DNA of 64,000 bases from Azospirillum oleiclasticum (lineage in GTDB: Bacteria; Pseudomonadota; Alphaproteobacteria; Azospirillales; Azospirillaceae), in NCBI RefSeq assembly GCF_013423485.1, contig NZ_JABFFR010000005.1, positions 1-64,000 of the forward strand, read 5' to 3'. Within the stretch, counting starts at the first letter, position 1, and each line of letters opens with the position of its first letter. Position numbers and translations under genes: made by a program. This document shows, in pieces, positions 15,177 through 23,932 of the stretch. The notes below the pieces were generated by a model. It was given only the letters and a program-made list of their open reading frames with translations. It ran no database searches and was not told the origin of the DNA.

Positions 15177-16250
15177 ATGGCCGGCTGGCCTGATCGCCGC
15201 ATCCCCGACCTGTTCGGGATCGAGCACCCCATCATTCAGGCGCCGATGGCGGGTGCCACCACGCCGGAGATGGTGGTGGCCGCCTGCGATGCCGGCGCGC
15301 TCGGCTCACTGCCCTGCGCGATGCTGGCGGTGGAGGCGGCCGACAGGGCGATCGCCGTCATCCGGGAGCGCACCCGATGCCCGCTCAACCTCAACTTCTT
15401 CTGCCACGCGCCGCCCGAACCCGACCCGGTGCGCCTGCTGGCGTGGCGTGCCCGCCTCGCCCCCTATTACGTCGAGCAGGGGCTGGATCCGGAGGCACCG
15501 GTGCCCGCCTCCGCCCGCGCGCCCTTCGACGACGCCTACTGCGCGCTGGTCGAAAAGCACCGGCCGGAGGTGGTCAGCTTCCATTTCGGCCTGCCGGAGC
15601 CGGGGCTGCTCGGCCGCGTCAAGGCGACGGGTGCCAAGGTGATCTCGTCGGCGACCACGGTCGATGAGGCCATGTGGCTGGAGCGCCAGGGCTGCGATGC
15701 GGTGATCGCCATGGGGCTGGAGGCCGGCGGCCACCGCGGCACCTTCCTCGGCGGCGACATGGCCCGGCAGGTCGGCACCTTCGCCCTGGTGCCCCAGGTG
15801 GCGGACGCGGTGTCGGTGCCGGTGATCGCGGCGGGCGGCATCGCCGATGCCCGCGGCATCGTCGCCGCGCTCGCACTCGGGGCGTCGGCCGTCCAGATCG
15901 GCACCGCCTATCTGCTGACGCCCGAAGCGAAGATTTCGCCTCTCCACCGCAAGGCGCTGGAGACGGCGACGGAGGCCGACACCGCGCTGACCAACCTGTT
16001 CACCGGGCGTCCGGCGCGCGGGATCATGAACCGGCTGATGCGCGAGCTCGGCCCCCTCTCCCCCGACGCGCCCGCCTTTCCGCTGGCGGGCGGCGCGCTC
16101 GCCCCGCTGCGCGCCAGGACGGAGCCGCAGGGGAACGCCGATTTCCAGAGCCTGTGGTCCGGACAGGCAGCCCGCCTCGCCCGCCCGATGGGGACCGGCG
16201 CGCTGACGCGGCGGCTGGCGGAGGAGGCGTTGGCAAAGCTGGGCGGGTGA
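15177..16250 (+). CDS. Nitronate monooxygenase (2-nitropropane dioxygenase family)
   Basis: This 357-residue FMN enzyme oxidises alkyl nitronates, such as propionate 3-nitronate, and so detoxifies nitro compounds. The sequence shows the N-terminal IIQAPMAG motif, the catalytic-His region GLEAGGHRG and the FMN phosphate site VIAAGGIADARG with GASAVQIGTAYL, all in TIM-barrel order. The ATG after GGAGGACCCCACC is favoured over one 63 bases upstream. It ends 2 bp from the convergent fructose bisphosphatase. Confidence 0.92.
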   Translation: MAGWPDRRIPDLFGIEHPIIQAPMAGATTPEMVVAACDAGALGSLPCAMLAVEAADRAIAVIRERTRCPLNLNFFCHAPPEPDPVRLLAWRARLAPYYVEQGLDPEAPVPASARAPFDDAYCALVEKHRPEVVSFHFGLPEPGLLGRVKATGAKVISSATTVDEAMWLERQGCDAVIAMGLEAGGHRGTFLGGDMARQVGTFALVPQVADAVSVPVIAAGGIADARGIVAALALGASAVQIGTAYLLTPEAKISPLHRKALETATEADTALTNLFTGRPARGIMNRLMRELGPLSPDAPAFPLAGGALAPLRARTEPQGNADFQSLWSGQAARLARPMGTGALTRRLAEEALAKLGG

Positions 16251-16252
16251 CC

Positions 16253-17329
16253 TCAGCCCGCCATGGTGCGGAACAGCCCGCGCGCGTTGAACAGGGGCAT
16301 GTCGTGCGGGGTGTCGTCGGCTGCGGTGTGGTAACGCTCGATGCGCTCCACCTCCTCGCGCGAGCCGAAGACGAGCGGGATGCGCTGGTGGAGACTGTCC
16401 GGCACCAGGTCCAGCATGCGCCGCTCGCCGGTCGAGCAGGCGCCCCCCGCCTGTTCCATCAGGAAGGCGATGGGGTTCGCCTCGTAGAGCAGACGCAGGC
16501 GGCCGGGGCGGCGCGGCTGCTTGGTGTCGCGCGGGTAGAGGAAGACGCCGCCGCGGATCAGGATGCGGTGCGCCTCCGCCACCAGCGAGGCGATCCAGCG
16601 CATGTTGAAGTCCTTGCCGCGCGGCCCTTCCGCCCCGGCCAGGCACTCCTGCACGTAGCGGCGCACCGGTGGCTCCCAGAAACGGCTGTTCGACGCGTTG
16701 ACCGCGAATTCCCGCGTCTCGGCTGGCACGGCGAGCGCGGGGTGGGTCAGCACGAAGTCGCCATGCACGGGATCGAGCGTGAAGCCCGCCACGCCCGTGC
16801 CGACCGTCAGCACGAGCATGGTTGACGGCCCGTAGATGGCGTAGCCCGCCGCCACCTGGGCATGGCCGGGCTGGAGGAAATCGGCGGTCGTGACCGCGTC
16901 GGTCCCCTCCGGTCGCCGCAGGATGGAGAAGATGCTGCCGACCGACACGTTCACGTCGATGTTGGAGGAGCCATCGAGCGGGTCGTACAGCAGCAGGTAG
17001 TCACCGCGCGGGTAGTGGGCGGGAACCGGCACAGGCTCCTCCTGCTCCTCCGAGGCGACGGCGCCGACATGGCCACCGAACTCGGTACCGCGGCGGAAGA
17101 TGTCGTCGGCGATCACGTCCAGGCGGGCCTGCTCCTCCCCCTGGACATTGACCGCCCCGGCGGTGCCGAGGATGTCGCCGAGGCCGCCCATGGCCACCCG
17201 GCAGGACACGATCTTGCAGGCGCGCGCCACCTCGATCAGCAGCGCGATCAGCCCGTCGTCGAGCCCGGCGCCGCGGCGCCCCTCGTGGATCAGCCAGCGG
17301 GCGATGGTGACGGTGTCGGCGTTCGGCAT
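16253..17329 (-). CDS. fbp: Class I fructose-1,6-bisphosphatase
   Basis: This 358-residue cytosolic enzyme hydrolyses fructose-1,6-bisphosphate to fructose-6-phosphate, for gluconeogenesis or the Calvin cycle. The metal-binding signature LLYDPLDGSSNIDVN is intact (near residues 113-127), as is the sugar-binding KDFNMRWIASLVAE region. It has usual length and a clean start with AGGGAG upstream. No Calvin-cycle gene (cbbL, cbbP, cbbT) is adjacent, so a housekeeping role is more likely, though hydrogenase genes nearby hint at autotrophic context. Confidence 0.95.
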   Translation of the reverse strand: MPNADTVTIARWLIHEGRRGAGLDDGLIALLIEVARACKIVSCRVAMGGLGDILGTAGAVNVQGEEQARLDVIADDIFRRGTEFGGHVGAVASEEQEEPVPVPAHYPRGDYLLLYDPLDGSSNIDVNVSVGSIFSILRRPEGTDAVTTADFLQPGHAQVAAGYAIYGPSTMLVLTVGTGVAGFTLDPVHGDFVLTHPALAVPAETREFAVNASNSRFWEPPVRRYVQECLAGAEGPRGKDFNMRWIASLVAEAHRILIRGGVFLYPRDTKQPRRPGRLRLLYEANPIAFLMEQAGGACSTGERRMLDLVPDSLHQRIPLVFGSREEVERIERYHTAADDTPHDMPLFNARGLFRTMAG

Positions 17330-17444
17330 GGACGTCTGGCTCCCTCTCGGTGTGCTGGGGACAGACTAGGCGCCGCCGCCGCCGCCGGGAACGCCCGCCC
17401 GGACAGGCCCGCACGCTCCGCCGGGCGGGCGGGACCCTGCCCGG

Positions 17445-18071
17445 TCAGGCAGGGCGCCGTTCCGCCCCCGCCATCGACCCGGACATGGACAGCGCCACCG
17501 CCTGCGCCCGGTTGAGCACACCCAGCTTGTCGTACAGGTTCTTCAGGTGGAACTTCACGGTGTGGATGGAGATGCCGAGCACGCGAGCGAGTTGGGCGTT
17601 GGTGCGGCCCGACGCCAGCGCGTTCAGCAATTCCCGTTCACGCGCGGTGAGCTGGTCCAGCGGGTCGTCGTTGATGGCGCCCACATCCACATAGGGGAAG
17701 GCCATGCGCCCTGCGGCGACCGAGGCACAGACGTCGAGCAGCCGCTCCGGCGGCTCCGCCTTGTGGCAGAAGCCGGCGGCACCCAGCGCCATAGCGGAGC
17801 GGACGGTGGCCGCGTCGCCGTTGCCGGTGTAGATGACGATGCGGAGCGGCAGCCCGCGTTCCTTCACCCGCTCCAGCACCTCGCGGCCGGACAGGCCCGG
17901 CATGTCCCAGCCGACGACGCCCAGGCGGAAGGGCCAGCGCTCGCACGCCTCCAGGAAGCGGGCGCCGTCGGGGGCCGTCGCCAGGAGGTTGAAGCGCTCG
18001 TCCTGTTCGAACAGTTTCACCAGCCCCCGGGTCACGAGCGGGCTCTTGTCCGCCACCACCACATCGATCAT
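17445..18071 (-). CDS. LuxR/NarL-type response regulator lacking the phosphoacceptor aspartate
   Basis: This 208-residue protein has an N-terminal receiver-like domain (~1-120) and a C-terminal LuxR helix-turn-helix (LTARERELLNALASGRTNAQLA, then HTVKFHLKNLYDKLGV). In the receiver the acidic pair is reduced to D8-K9. The phosphoacceptor position before MPG holds Gly54 (VVGWDMPG) where NarL-like proteins have Asp; the Lys of FCHKAEPPE is kept. It therefore probably works without phosphorylation, or through Asp56. It follows hupE by 64 bp on the same strand, so it may be read from the hydrogenase operon. Its target genes are unknown. Confidence 0.85.
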   Translation of the reverse strand: MIDVVVADKSPLVTRGLVKLFEQDERFNLLATAPDGARFLEACERWPFRLGVVGWDMPGLSGREVLERVKERGLPLRIVIYTGNGDAATVRSAMALGAAGFCHKAEPPERLLDVCASVAAGRMAFPYVDVGAINDDPLDQLTARERELLNALASGRTNAQLARVLGISIHTVKFHLKNLYDKLGVLNRAQAVALSMSGSMAGAERRPA

Positions 18072-18135
18072 CGGCCGTTCCCCCGTTTCTGTTGTTGGTT
18101 GGTCGTTCCTTGCCGCAGGGGGCGGGGCCGCGCCC

Positions 18136-18696
18136 TTACCCCCGTGGCATCACCGCCCGCCGCGCGAACAGGTGGCGCGCGCCGATCCCGATCCCGATGC
18201 CGGCGCCATGCAGCAGGGCCGTCGCCAGGGCGAAGCCCGCCGCGTAGCCGATGGCCGACGCGTCCGCCGGCATCTCCGCCCCGTGGGCGTAGCCGTGGAA
18301 GAGCGCGAACCAGCCGGCCACGGCCGCCGCCGTGGACGCACGGCGGGTCACCGGCAGCGCCGCCAGCACCACGAATACCAGAATCGAAGTGTAGATCATC
18401 GGTTCGACCAGCGGAAGGGGGAAGCCGGCCATACCCAGAATTCCGCCGACCAGCATGACCGAGACGAAGACCGCCGGCACCCCCAGCACCGCCCGGCCGC
18501 CGATCAGCGCGGCGTAGAGGCCGACCGTGACCATGGCGGCCATGTGATCGATCCCGAACAGCGGGTGCAACACCCCGTCCGCGAAGCCGTGGGTGTGGAG
18601 GTCGCCGGGATGGGCGAAGGCCGGTGCGGCCGACAGCATCGGGAGCAGGAGGGCCGGCACCAGCACGCCGACGGGGGCATGGAAGCAATTGCGCAT
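18136..18696 (-). CDS. hupE: HupE/UreJ-family nickel permease
   Basis: This 186-residue protein of the HupE/UreJ family mediates nickel uptake for hydrogenase or urease maturation. It has a signal peptide (cleaved near AAPAFA), then the nickel-binding motif HPGDLHTHGF and the family signature HPLFGIDHMAAMV, followed by about six membrane helices and a second His motif FHGYAHGAEMP. It is the distal gene of the hup/hyp operon, 38 bp after hypE. In Rhizobium hupE normally lies after hupD, so its place here is a rearrangement. Confidence 0.95.
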   Translation of the reverse strand: MRNCFHAPVGVLVPALLLPMLSAAPAFAHPGDLHTHGFADGVLHPLFGIDHMAAMVTVGLYAALIGGRAVLGVPAVFVSVMLVGGILGMAGFPLPLVEPMIYTSILVFVVLAALPVTRRASTAAAVAGWFALFHGYAHGAEMPADASAIGYAAGFALATALLHGAGIGIGIGARHLFARRAVMPRG

Positions 18697-18734
18697 GGGG
18701 GTTTTCCTTATCGTTGGTGACACAGGGGTAGTCT

Positions 18735-19790
18735 TCAACAGATGCGGGGCAGCGGGTCGCCGACCGGCAGGTCGATGGTGCGCTGGCCGAAAGCGGTGTC
18801 CATGACGACGCGGCCCGGCCGCTCGGACGTCACCCCTCCGATCAGCGCGGCCTGGCCGCCCAGCGGATGGGCGCGGAGTGCGGCGAGCGCCGCCGCGGCC
18901 TGCTCCCTGGGAACGACGGCGACCAGCACGCCCTCGTTGGCGAGGTGCAGCGGGTCGAGGCCGAGCAGCTCGCACAGGCCGCGCACCGCGGGCGTCACCG
19001 GCAGCGCCTCCTCAGCGATGAGGACGCCGACGCCGGACGCCTCCGCCAGCTCGGTCAACACCGCGGCCAGCCCGCCGCGGGTGGCGTCGCGCATCAGCCG
19101 GGTGCCGGGCGCGGCGTCCAGGAGGTCGCCGATCAGGCCGTTCAGCGGCGCGCAGTCGCTCGCCAGATCGGCGTCGAGACCGAGGTCGCCGCGGGCGGCC
19201 AGGATGGTGGCGCCGTGGCAGCCGAGCGGGCCGTTGACCAGAACGACGTCGCCCGGCCGGGCCTTGCCGATGCCCACCTCGATGCCGCGGCGGATCACCC
19301 CGACGCCGCTGGTGGTGACGAACAGCTTGTCGCAGGCGCCGCGGGCGACGACCTTGGTGTCGCCGGTGACGATGCGCACGCCGGCCGCCCGTGCCGCATC
19401 CGCCATGCTCGCGGCAACGCGGCGCAGCGTGTCGACCGCCAGCCCCTCCTCGATGACCACGGCGCAGGACAGCATCACCGGCACGGCACCGCCGACCGCG
19501 AGGTCGTTGACCGTGCCGCAGACGGCCAGCGTGCCGATGTCTCCGCCGGGGAAGAACAGCGGATCGACCACGAAGCCGTCGGTGGTGAAGGCCAGCCGGT
19601 CGCCACCTGCGGCCAACGCCGCCAGATCCATCCGCGCCTGATCCTCCAGCGGGGCGGCGGCGTCGCCGGCGAAGGCGGACACGAACACGTCCTCCACCAG
19701 GTCGCGCATCGCGGTGCCGCCGCCGCCGTGCGACAGGGTGACCGTGGGCACCGACAGCCGGCGGCGACGCAAGGGCGTGATCGCGTTCAT
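18735..19790 (-). CDS. hypE: Hydrogenase maturation protein HypE
   Basis: HypE dehydrates the thiocarbamoyl group on its own C-terminal cysteine to cyanide, for the Fe(CN)2CO centre of NiFe hydrogenases. The 351-residue protein ends in PRIC, with the essential C-terminal Cys. It contains the ATP-binding GGGGTAMRDLVEDVF start and GDTKVVARGACDKLFVTTSG. It overlaps hypD by 4 bp. The carbamoyl donor HypF is not encoded in this window. Confidence 0.97.
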   Translation of the reverse strand: MNAITPLRRRRLSVPTVTLSHGGGGTAMRDLVEDVFVSAFAGDAAAPLEDQARMDLAALAAGGDRLAFTTDGFVVDPLFFPGGDIGTLAVCGTVNDLAVGGAVPVMLSCAVVIEEGLAVDTLRRVAASMADAARAAGVRIVTGDTKVVARGACDKLFVTTSGVGVIRRGIEVGIGKARPGDVVLVNGPLGCHGATILAARGDLGLDADLASDCAPLNGLIGDLLDAAPGTRLMRDATRGGLAAVLTELAEASGVGVLIAEEALPVTPAVRGLCELLGLDPLHLANEGVLVAVVPREQAAAALAALRAHPLGGQAALIGGVTSERPGRVVMDTAFGQRTIDLPVGDPLPRIC

Positions 19791-20911
19791 GCCGCCCCCC
19801 GGCGCGCGCCGCCATACTGGTACCAAGCCGCGCAGGCCCCCTCCGACGACACCATCAGCGCGCCGACCGGGGTTTCCGGCGAGCAGCCGTTGCCGAACAG
19901 GCGGCATTGCCAGGGCTTGAGCGTGCCGGTCAGAACCTCCCCGCACTGGCAGGCTTGCGGGTCGGCGACCACGGCGCCACCGACGGAGAAGCGGCGCTCC
20001 GCGTCGAAGCGGGCGTAGCGGTCGCGGATGCGCACGCCGGACCGGTCGATGGAGCCGAGCCCGCGCCATTCGCAACGCTCCCGCTCCTCGAACACCGCGT
20101 CCATGGCGGCCCGCGCCCGCTGATTGCCGTCTTCCGGCACCACGCGGCCGTACTGGTTCTCGATCACCGGCCGGCCCTCGGCGATCCGGCCCAGCAGCAT
20201 CCACACCGATTGCAGCACGTCCACCGGCTCGAACCCCGCGACCACGAAGGGCTTGCGGTAGGTCTCGGCGATGAAGCGGTAGGGGCGCAGGCCGATGACC
20301 ATGCTGACGTGCCCCGGCCCGATGAAGCCGTCCACCGTCAGGCCGGGGGTGTCGAGCACCGCCTTCAGCGTGGGGATGATGGTCACGTGCTGACTGAAGA
20401 GGGAGAAATTGGCGATCCCCTCCGCCTCCGCCCGCAGCACGGTCAGCGCGGTGGAGGGCATGGTCGTCTCGAAGCCCAGCCCGAAGAACACCACCTCCCG
20501 GTCGGGGTTCCTGCGGGCCAGCGCCAGCGCGTCGAGCGGGGAATAGACCATGCGGATGTCGGCGCCGTCGGCCTTCGCCTGCATCAGGCTCTTGCGCGAG
20601 CCGGGCACGCGCATGGCGTCGCCGAAGGTGGTGAAGATGACCCGCGGGTCCTCGGCGATCGCCACGCAGTCGTCGATGCGCCCCATCGGCAGCACGCAGA
20701 CCGGGCAGCCGGGGCCGTGCAGGAACTCCAGGGCCGGCGGAAGCACGGTCGCCAAGCCATAGCGGAAGATCGAATGGGTGTGCCCGCCGCACACCTCCAT
20801 CAACCGCACCGGCTGCCGTTCGGTGGCGCCGAGCGCGTCCAGCCGTTCCGCGATGCGCTCCACCAGTGACCGGCCGAGGGCCGCGTCCTTGAAACCGTCC
20901 CAGACGCTCAT
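19787..20911 (-). CDS. hypD: Hydrogenase maturation protein HypD
   Basis: HypD is the iron-sulfur scaffold on which the Fe(CN)2CO group is built together with HypC. The 374-residue protein contains the conserved motifs MEVCGGHTHSIFRYG, LHGPGCPVCVLP and GFETTMPSTA, and the C-terminal cysteine set CQCGEV, WQCRLFGNGC that ligates the 4Fe-4S cluster. Its stop overlaps hypE and its start overlaps hypC by 4 bp each, so the three are coupled. Confidence 0.97.
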   Translation of the reverse strand: MSVWDGFKDAALGRSLVERIAERLDALGATERQPVRLMEVCGGHTHSIFRYGLATVLPPALEFLHGPGCPVCVLPMGRIDDCVAIAEDPRVIFTTFGDAMRVPGSRKSLMQAKADGADIRMVYSPLDALALARRNPDREVVFFGLGFETTMPSTALTVLRAEAEGIANFSLFSQHVTIIPTLKAVLDTPGLTVDGFIGPGHVSMVIGLRPYRFIAETYRKPFVVAGFEPVDVLQSVWMLLGRIAEGRPVIENQYGRVVPEDGNQRARAAMDAVFEERERCEWRGLGSIDRSGVRIRDRYARFDAERRFSVGGAVVADPQACQCGEVLTGTLKPWQCRLFGNGCSPETPVGALMVSSEGACAAWYQYGGARRGAA

Positions 20912-21207
20912 GCCGCTTCTCCCCGGTCCAGATCGGCGGTCAGCCGCATGGCGTCGCGTTCCGCCTCCGCCTCGCCAAGCGTTTCCAGAAGCGCCAGCGT
21001 CGCCCGCGCCTCCTCCTCGTCCACCAGGGCCATGGCGAAGCCGACATGGACGAGCGCCCAGCGGCCGATCAGGTCGTCGAGCGGCCGGCCGGGTTCGGCC
21101 ACGCACTGGACATCGACCGTGCGGCGGATGCCGGAGACATCGACGGTCGCCAGCATGGCGCCCGGATCGGTGATGGCCGTGATGCGGCCGGGTATGCCGA
21201 GGCACAT
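20908..21207 (-). CDS. hypC: Hydrogenase maturation chaperone HypC
   Basis: HypC carries the Fe(CN)2CO unit to the hydrogenase large subunit with HypD. The 99-residue protein starts MCLGIPGRI; the Cys after the initiator Met is the essential residue. The start is fixed by that Cys rather than by the earlier in-frame ATG, which would add MRTRN. The C-terminal extension is acidic. A second HypC/HupF-type paralogue (HupF) is encoded 4.8 kb upstream in the same operon. Confidence 0.96.
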   Translation of the reverse strand: MCLGIPGRITAITDPGAMLATVDVSGIRRTVDVQCVAEPGRPLDDLIGRWALVHVGFAMALVDEEEARATLALLETLGEAEAERDAMRLTADLDRGEAA

Positions 21208-21218
21208 GTTTCGGGTCC

Positions 21219-22694
21219 TCAATGGCGGCGCTGGGTGGCGGTGCCGCGGGTGATGCCGTAACGGTCGAGCTTGGCGCGCAATCCGACGCGCGACAGGCCC
21301 AGCTCGTCCGCCGCCCGGCTCTTGTTCCAGCGGCAGCGGACCAGCGTTTCCAGCAGGATGTCGGCCTCCAGCCGCTCGATGCGCTCCCTGAGGGGACCGG
21401 AGACGGCCAGCGCCGCGGCTTCCGCCGTGGCGGGGATGCTGGTCTCGCTGCGGCCGCGCAGGATGTGCGGTGAAAGGAGATCCGCCCCCAGCTCGTCGGA
21501 TTGGGCCAGCACCAGCATGCGGGTGATCTCGTTGTGCAGCTCGCGCACGTTGCCCGGCCAGTCATAGGCCTCCAGCCGCGCCATCGCCTCCGGCGTGAAG
21601 CCCGTCGCGGTCTTGCGGTGGGTGTTGCCGAGACGGTCGAGCAGATGCTGCGCCAGCACCGGGATGTCGCGCCGCCGCTCGCGGATCGGCGGCATGGTCA
21701 GCGTCATGGCGCAGAGCCGGTAGTAGAGATCCTCCCGGAAGCGCCCGGCACGCACGTCGGCGGTCAGGTCGCGGTGGGTGGCGGCGACGACGCGCACGTC
21801 CACGGTCCGCGCCTCGTTGGAGCCGACCGGCCGGATCTCCCCTTCCTGCAGGAAGCGCAGCAGCTTCACCTGGAAGGCTGGGGAGATGTCGCCGATCTCG
21901 TCCAGGAACACGGTGCCACCGTCCGCCTGCTCCAGCAGACCCACGCGGTGGGCGTGGGCGCCGGTGAAGGCGCCCTTGCGGTGGCCGAACAGCTCGGACT
22001 CCAGCAGCTCGTCCGGAATGGCGCCGCAGTTCTCCGCGAAGAAGGGCTTGTCGGAACGCAGGCTGCCGTAGTGCAGCGCGCGGGCCAGCAGCTCCTTGCC
22101 GGTGCCCGTCTCCCCCAGGATGAGGACCGGGACGTTGAAGGTGGCGACCTGCGCGGCGGTGCGGCAGACCGCGTTGAGCGGACTGTCCGGCGCGCGCACC
22201 AGCGCGTCGAAGCGGTATTGGCGCTGCACCCGTTCGCGCTGCGTGCCGACGCGGCTTTCGGCGACCGAGGCCATCAGCTTCAGCTCGACCGACAGGCGGT
22301 CGTGGTCGCGCTGGAGCTGGAACAGCCGCGCGCCGTTGCGCGCGGTCAGCAGCAGATGGTCGGGGTGCCAGGGCTTGGTGATGAACTGGTGGATGCCGGC
22401 GTCGTTGATGGCGCGGATGATGTCGTCGGGGTCGGTGTAGCCGGTGATGACCACGCGCACGATGTCCGGCCAGCGCTCCCGCACACGGGTCAGCAGCTCA
22501 ACCCCCGACATCTCCGGCATCCGGTGGTCGGAGAAGACGACCTGCACATACTCGCTTTCCAGCACGCGCAGCGCGTCGGCGCCGGAGAGTGCCGTGTGGA
22601 CGTCGAACTCCTCCTCCAGCACGCGGGCGATCACCTCGACCGAGCGCGGCTCGTCGTCCACGACCAGGATGCCGGGGCGGGGGGCGGTGGACAT
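21219..22694 (-). CDS. hoxA: NtrC-type sigma-54 activator HoxA/HupR of hydrogenase genes
   Basis: This 491-residue response regulator has a receiver domain (~8-120) with phosphoacceptor Asp56 (VVFSDHRMP), an AAA+ domain with Walker A GETGTGKE, the sigma-54-contacting ESELFGHRKGAFTGA and FLDEIGDISP, and a Fis-type helix-turn-helix at the end (CRWNKSRAADELGLSRVGLR). In hydrogenase systems HoxA/HupR activates the sigma-54 promoter of hup genes, often in its unphosphorylated form. It is embedded between hypB and hypC, 6 and 11 bp from its neighbours. No cognate kinase (hoxJ/hupT) is in the window. Confidence 0.93.
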   Translation of the reverse strand: MSTAPRPGILVVDDEPRSVEVIARVLEEEFDVHTALSGADALRVLESEYVQVVFSDHRMPEMSGVELLTRVRERWPDIVRVVITGYTDPDDIIRAINDAGIHQFITKPWHPDHLLLTARNGARLFQLQRDHDRLSVELKLMASVAESRVGTQRERVQRQYRFDALVRAPDSPLNAVCRTAAQVATFNVPVLILGETGTGKELLARALHYGSLRSDKPFFAENCGAIPDELLESELFGHRKGAFTGAHAHRVGLLEQADGGTVFLDEIGDISPAFQVKLLRFLQEGEIRPVGSNEARTVDVRVVAATHRDLTADVRAGRFREDLYYRLCAMTLTMPPIRERRRDIPVLAQHLLDRLGNTHRKTATGFTPEAMARLEAYDWPGNVRELHNEITRMLVLAQSDELGADLLSPHILRGRSETSIPATAEAAALAVSGPLRERIERLEADILLETLVRCRWNKSRAADELGLSRVGLRAKLDRYGITRGTATQRRH

Positions 22695-22700
22695 GGCGGG

Positions 22701-23591
22701 CTACTCCGCGGCGCGGGTGACGCGGGCGGCGCCGTCCGCCAGCCAACGGTCGCGCCGCTCCAAGAGCCACGCCTGCCAGCCGTCCATCCCCTCGCCGGTC
22801 CGGGCGGAGACGTGGTGCAGCGTGGCCTTGGGGTTCACCCGCGCGACCGCGCGCTCGATGGCGGCGAGATCGGTGCCGAGATGGGGCACGAGGTCGGTCT
22901 TGGTGACCAGTACCAGATCGGCACCGGCGAAGGTGTCTGGGTATTTCAACGGCTTGTCCTCCCCTTCCGTGACCGAGAGCAGCGCCACCCGCGCCGCCTC
23001 CCCCAGGTCGAAGGCGGCCGGACAGACGAGGTTGCCGACATTCTCGATGAACAGCAATCCGCCACCCACACCGGGAAGACGTTCCAGCGCGTGGCCGACC
23101 ATGTGGGCGTCGAGATGGCAGCCCTTGCCGGTGTTCACCTGCACCGCCGGAACGCCGGTGGCGCGGATGCGGTCGGCGTCCAGCTCGGTCTGCTGGTCGC
23201 CCTCGATCACGGCCAGGGGCAGCCGGCCGTGCAGCCGCTCCAGCGTGGCGACCAGCAGCGTCGTCTTGCCCGATCCGGGGCTGGACAGCAGGTTGACGGC
23301 GAGCGTGCCGCTGCCGGCGAAGCGGCGGCGGTTGGCCGCGGCGTAGCCGTCGTTCTTCGCCAGGATGCCGCGTTCGATCTCAACCATCCGCGCCTGCGAC
23401 AGGCCGGGCACATGCGCCCGCGCCGGGCCGGCACCGAAATCGATGGTGCCGCCGTGATCATGCGCCTCGTGGCGGTGATCGTGGTCATGATCATGTCCAT
23501 GGGCGTGGTGATCGCCGTGGTCATGATCATGACCGTGATGGTGGTCGGACCCGTCCACCGTGGCACCGGAGCAGCCGCAGACCGTGCACAT
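22701..23591 (-). CDS. hypB: Hydrogenase nickel incorporation GTPase HypB
   Basis: HypB is the GTPase that delivers nickel to the hydrogenase large subunit with HypA. The 296-residue protein begins with the high-affinity metal motif MCTVCGC, followed by a histidine-rich stretch (residues ~17-46, about twenty His alternating with Asp) that stores nickel. The GTPase part has the P-loop [13 protein letters not shown], the metal-site Cys-His in [19 protein letters not shown] and VTKTDL. Start and hypA stop overlap as TGATG. Confidence 0.97.
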   Translation of the reverse strand: MCTVCGCSGATVDGSDHHHGHDHDHGDHHAHGHDHDHDHRHEAHDHGGTIDFGAGPARAHVPGLSQARMVEIERGILAKNDGYAAANRRRFAGSGTLAVNLLSSPGSGKTTLLVATLERLHGRLPLAVIEGDQQTELDADRIRATGVPAVQVNTGKGCHLDAHMVGHALERLPGVGGGLLFIENVGNLVCPAAFDLGEAARVALLSVTEGEDKPLKYPDTFAGADLVLVTKTDLVPHLGTDLAAIERAVARVNPKATLHHVSARTGEGMDGWQAWLLERRDRWLADGAARVTRAAE

Positions 23592-23932
23592 CACTCGACC
23601 TCCAAATCCTTGATCGTCATTTCGGTGCCGCCGTTCGGGGCGAGCCGCTCGCCGCCACAGCGCGGGCAGGGGTCCAGCCGGGCCGTCAGCTCCACCGTGT
23701 CGCCGCAGTCGAAGCACCAGCCCTGCCCCGGCCGTTCGAGAACCAACAGCTCGGCCCCATCGGCGAGGCTGCCGCGCGTCACCACGTCGAAGCCGAAGCG
23801 CAGCGCCTCCACCTCCACCCCGGCGAAGCGGCCGACCTCCAGCCGCACCCGCCGCACGCGGGTGAAGGCGTTGGCGACGGCCGCCTCCTCCATCGCCTGG
23901 AGCAGGCTTTCGCACAGCGCCATCTCATGCAT
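23591..23932 (-). CDS. hypA: Hydrogenase nickel incorporation protein HypA
   Basis: HypA is the nickel chaperone that works with HypB. The 113-residue protein starts [10 protein letters not shown], with the nickel-binding His2, and has a zinc site built from two Cys pairs (CFDCG and CPRCG). It overlaps the preceding hupIJ gene by 8 bp and hypB by 1 bp. Confidence 0.96.
   Translation of the reverse strand: MHEMALCESLLQAMEEAAVANAFTRVRRVRLEVGRFAGVEVEALRFGFDVVTRGSLADGAELLVLERPGQGWCFDCGDTVELTARLDPCPRCGGERLAPNGGTEMTIKDLEVE

Noticed and set aside
17445..18071. Assignment of the LuxR-type regulator as a hydrogenase regulator
   Set aside because: Only proximity to hupE supports it. HoxA is already present in the operon and no binding site for this protein is known, so I did not assign that role.
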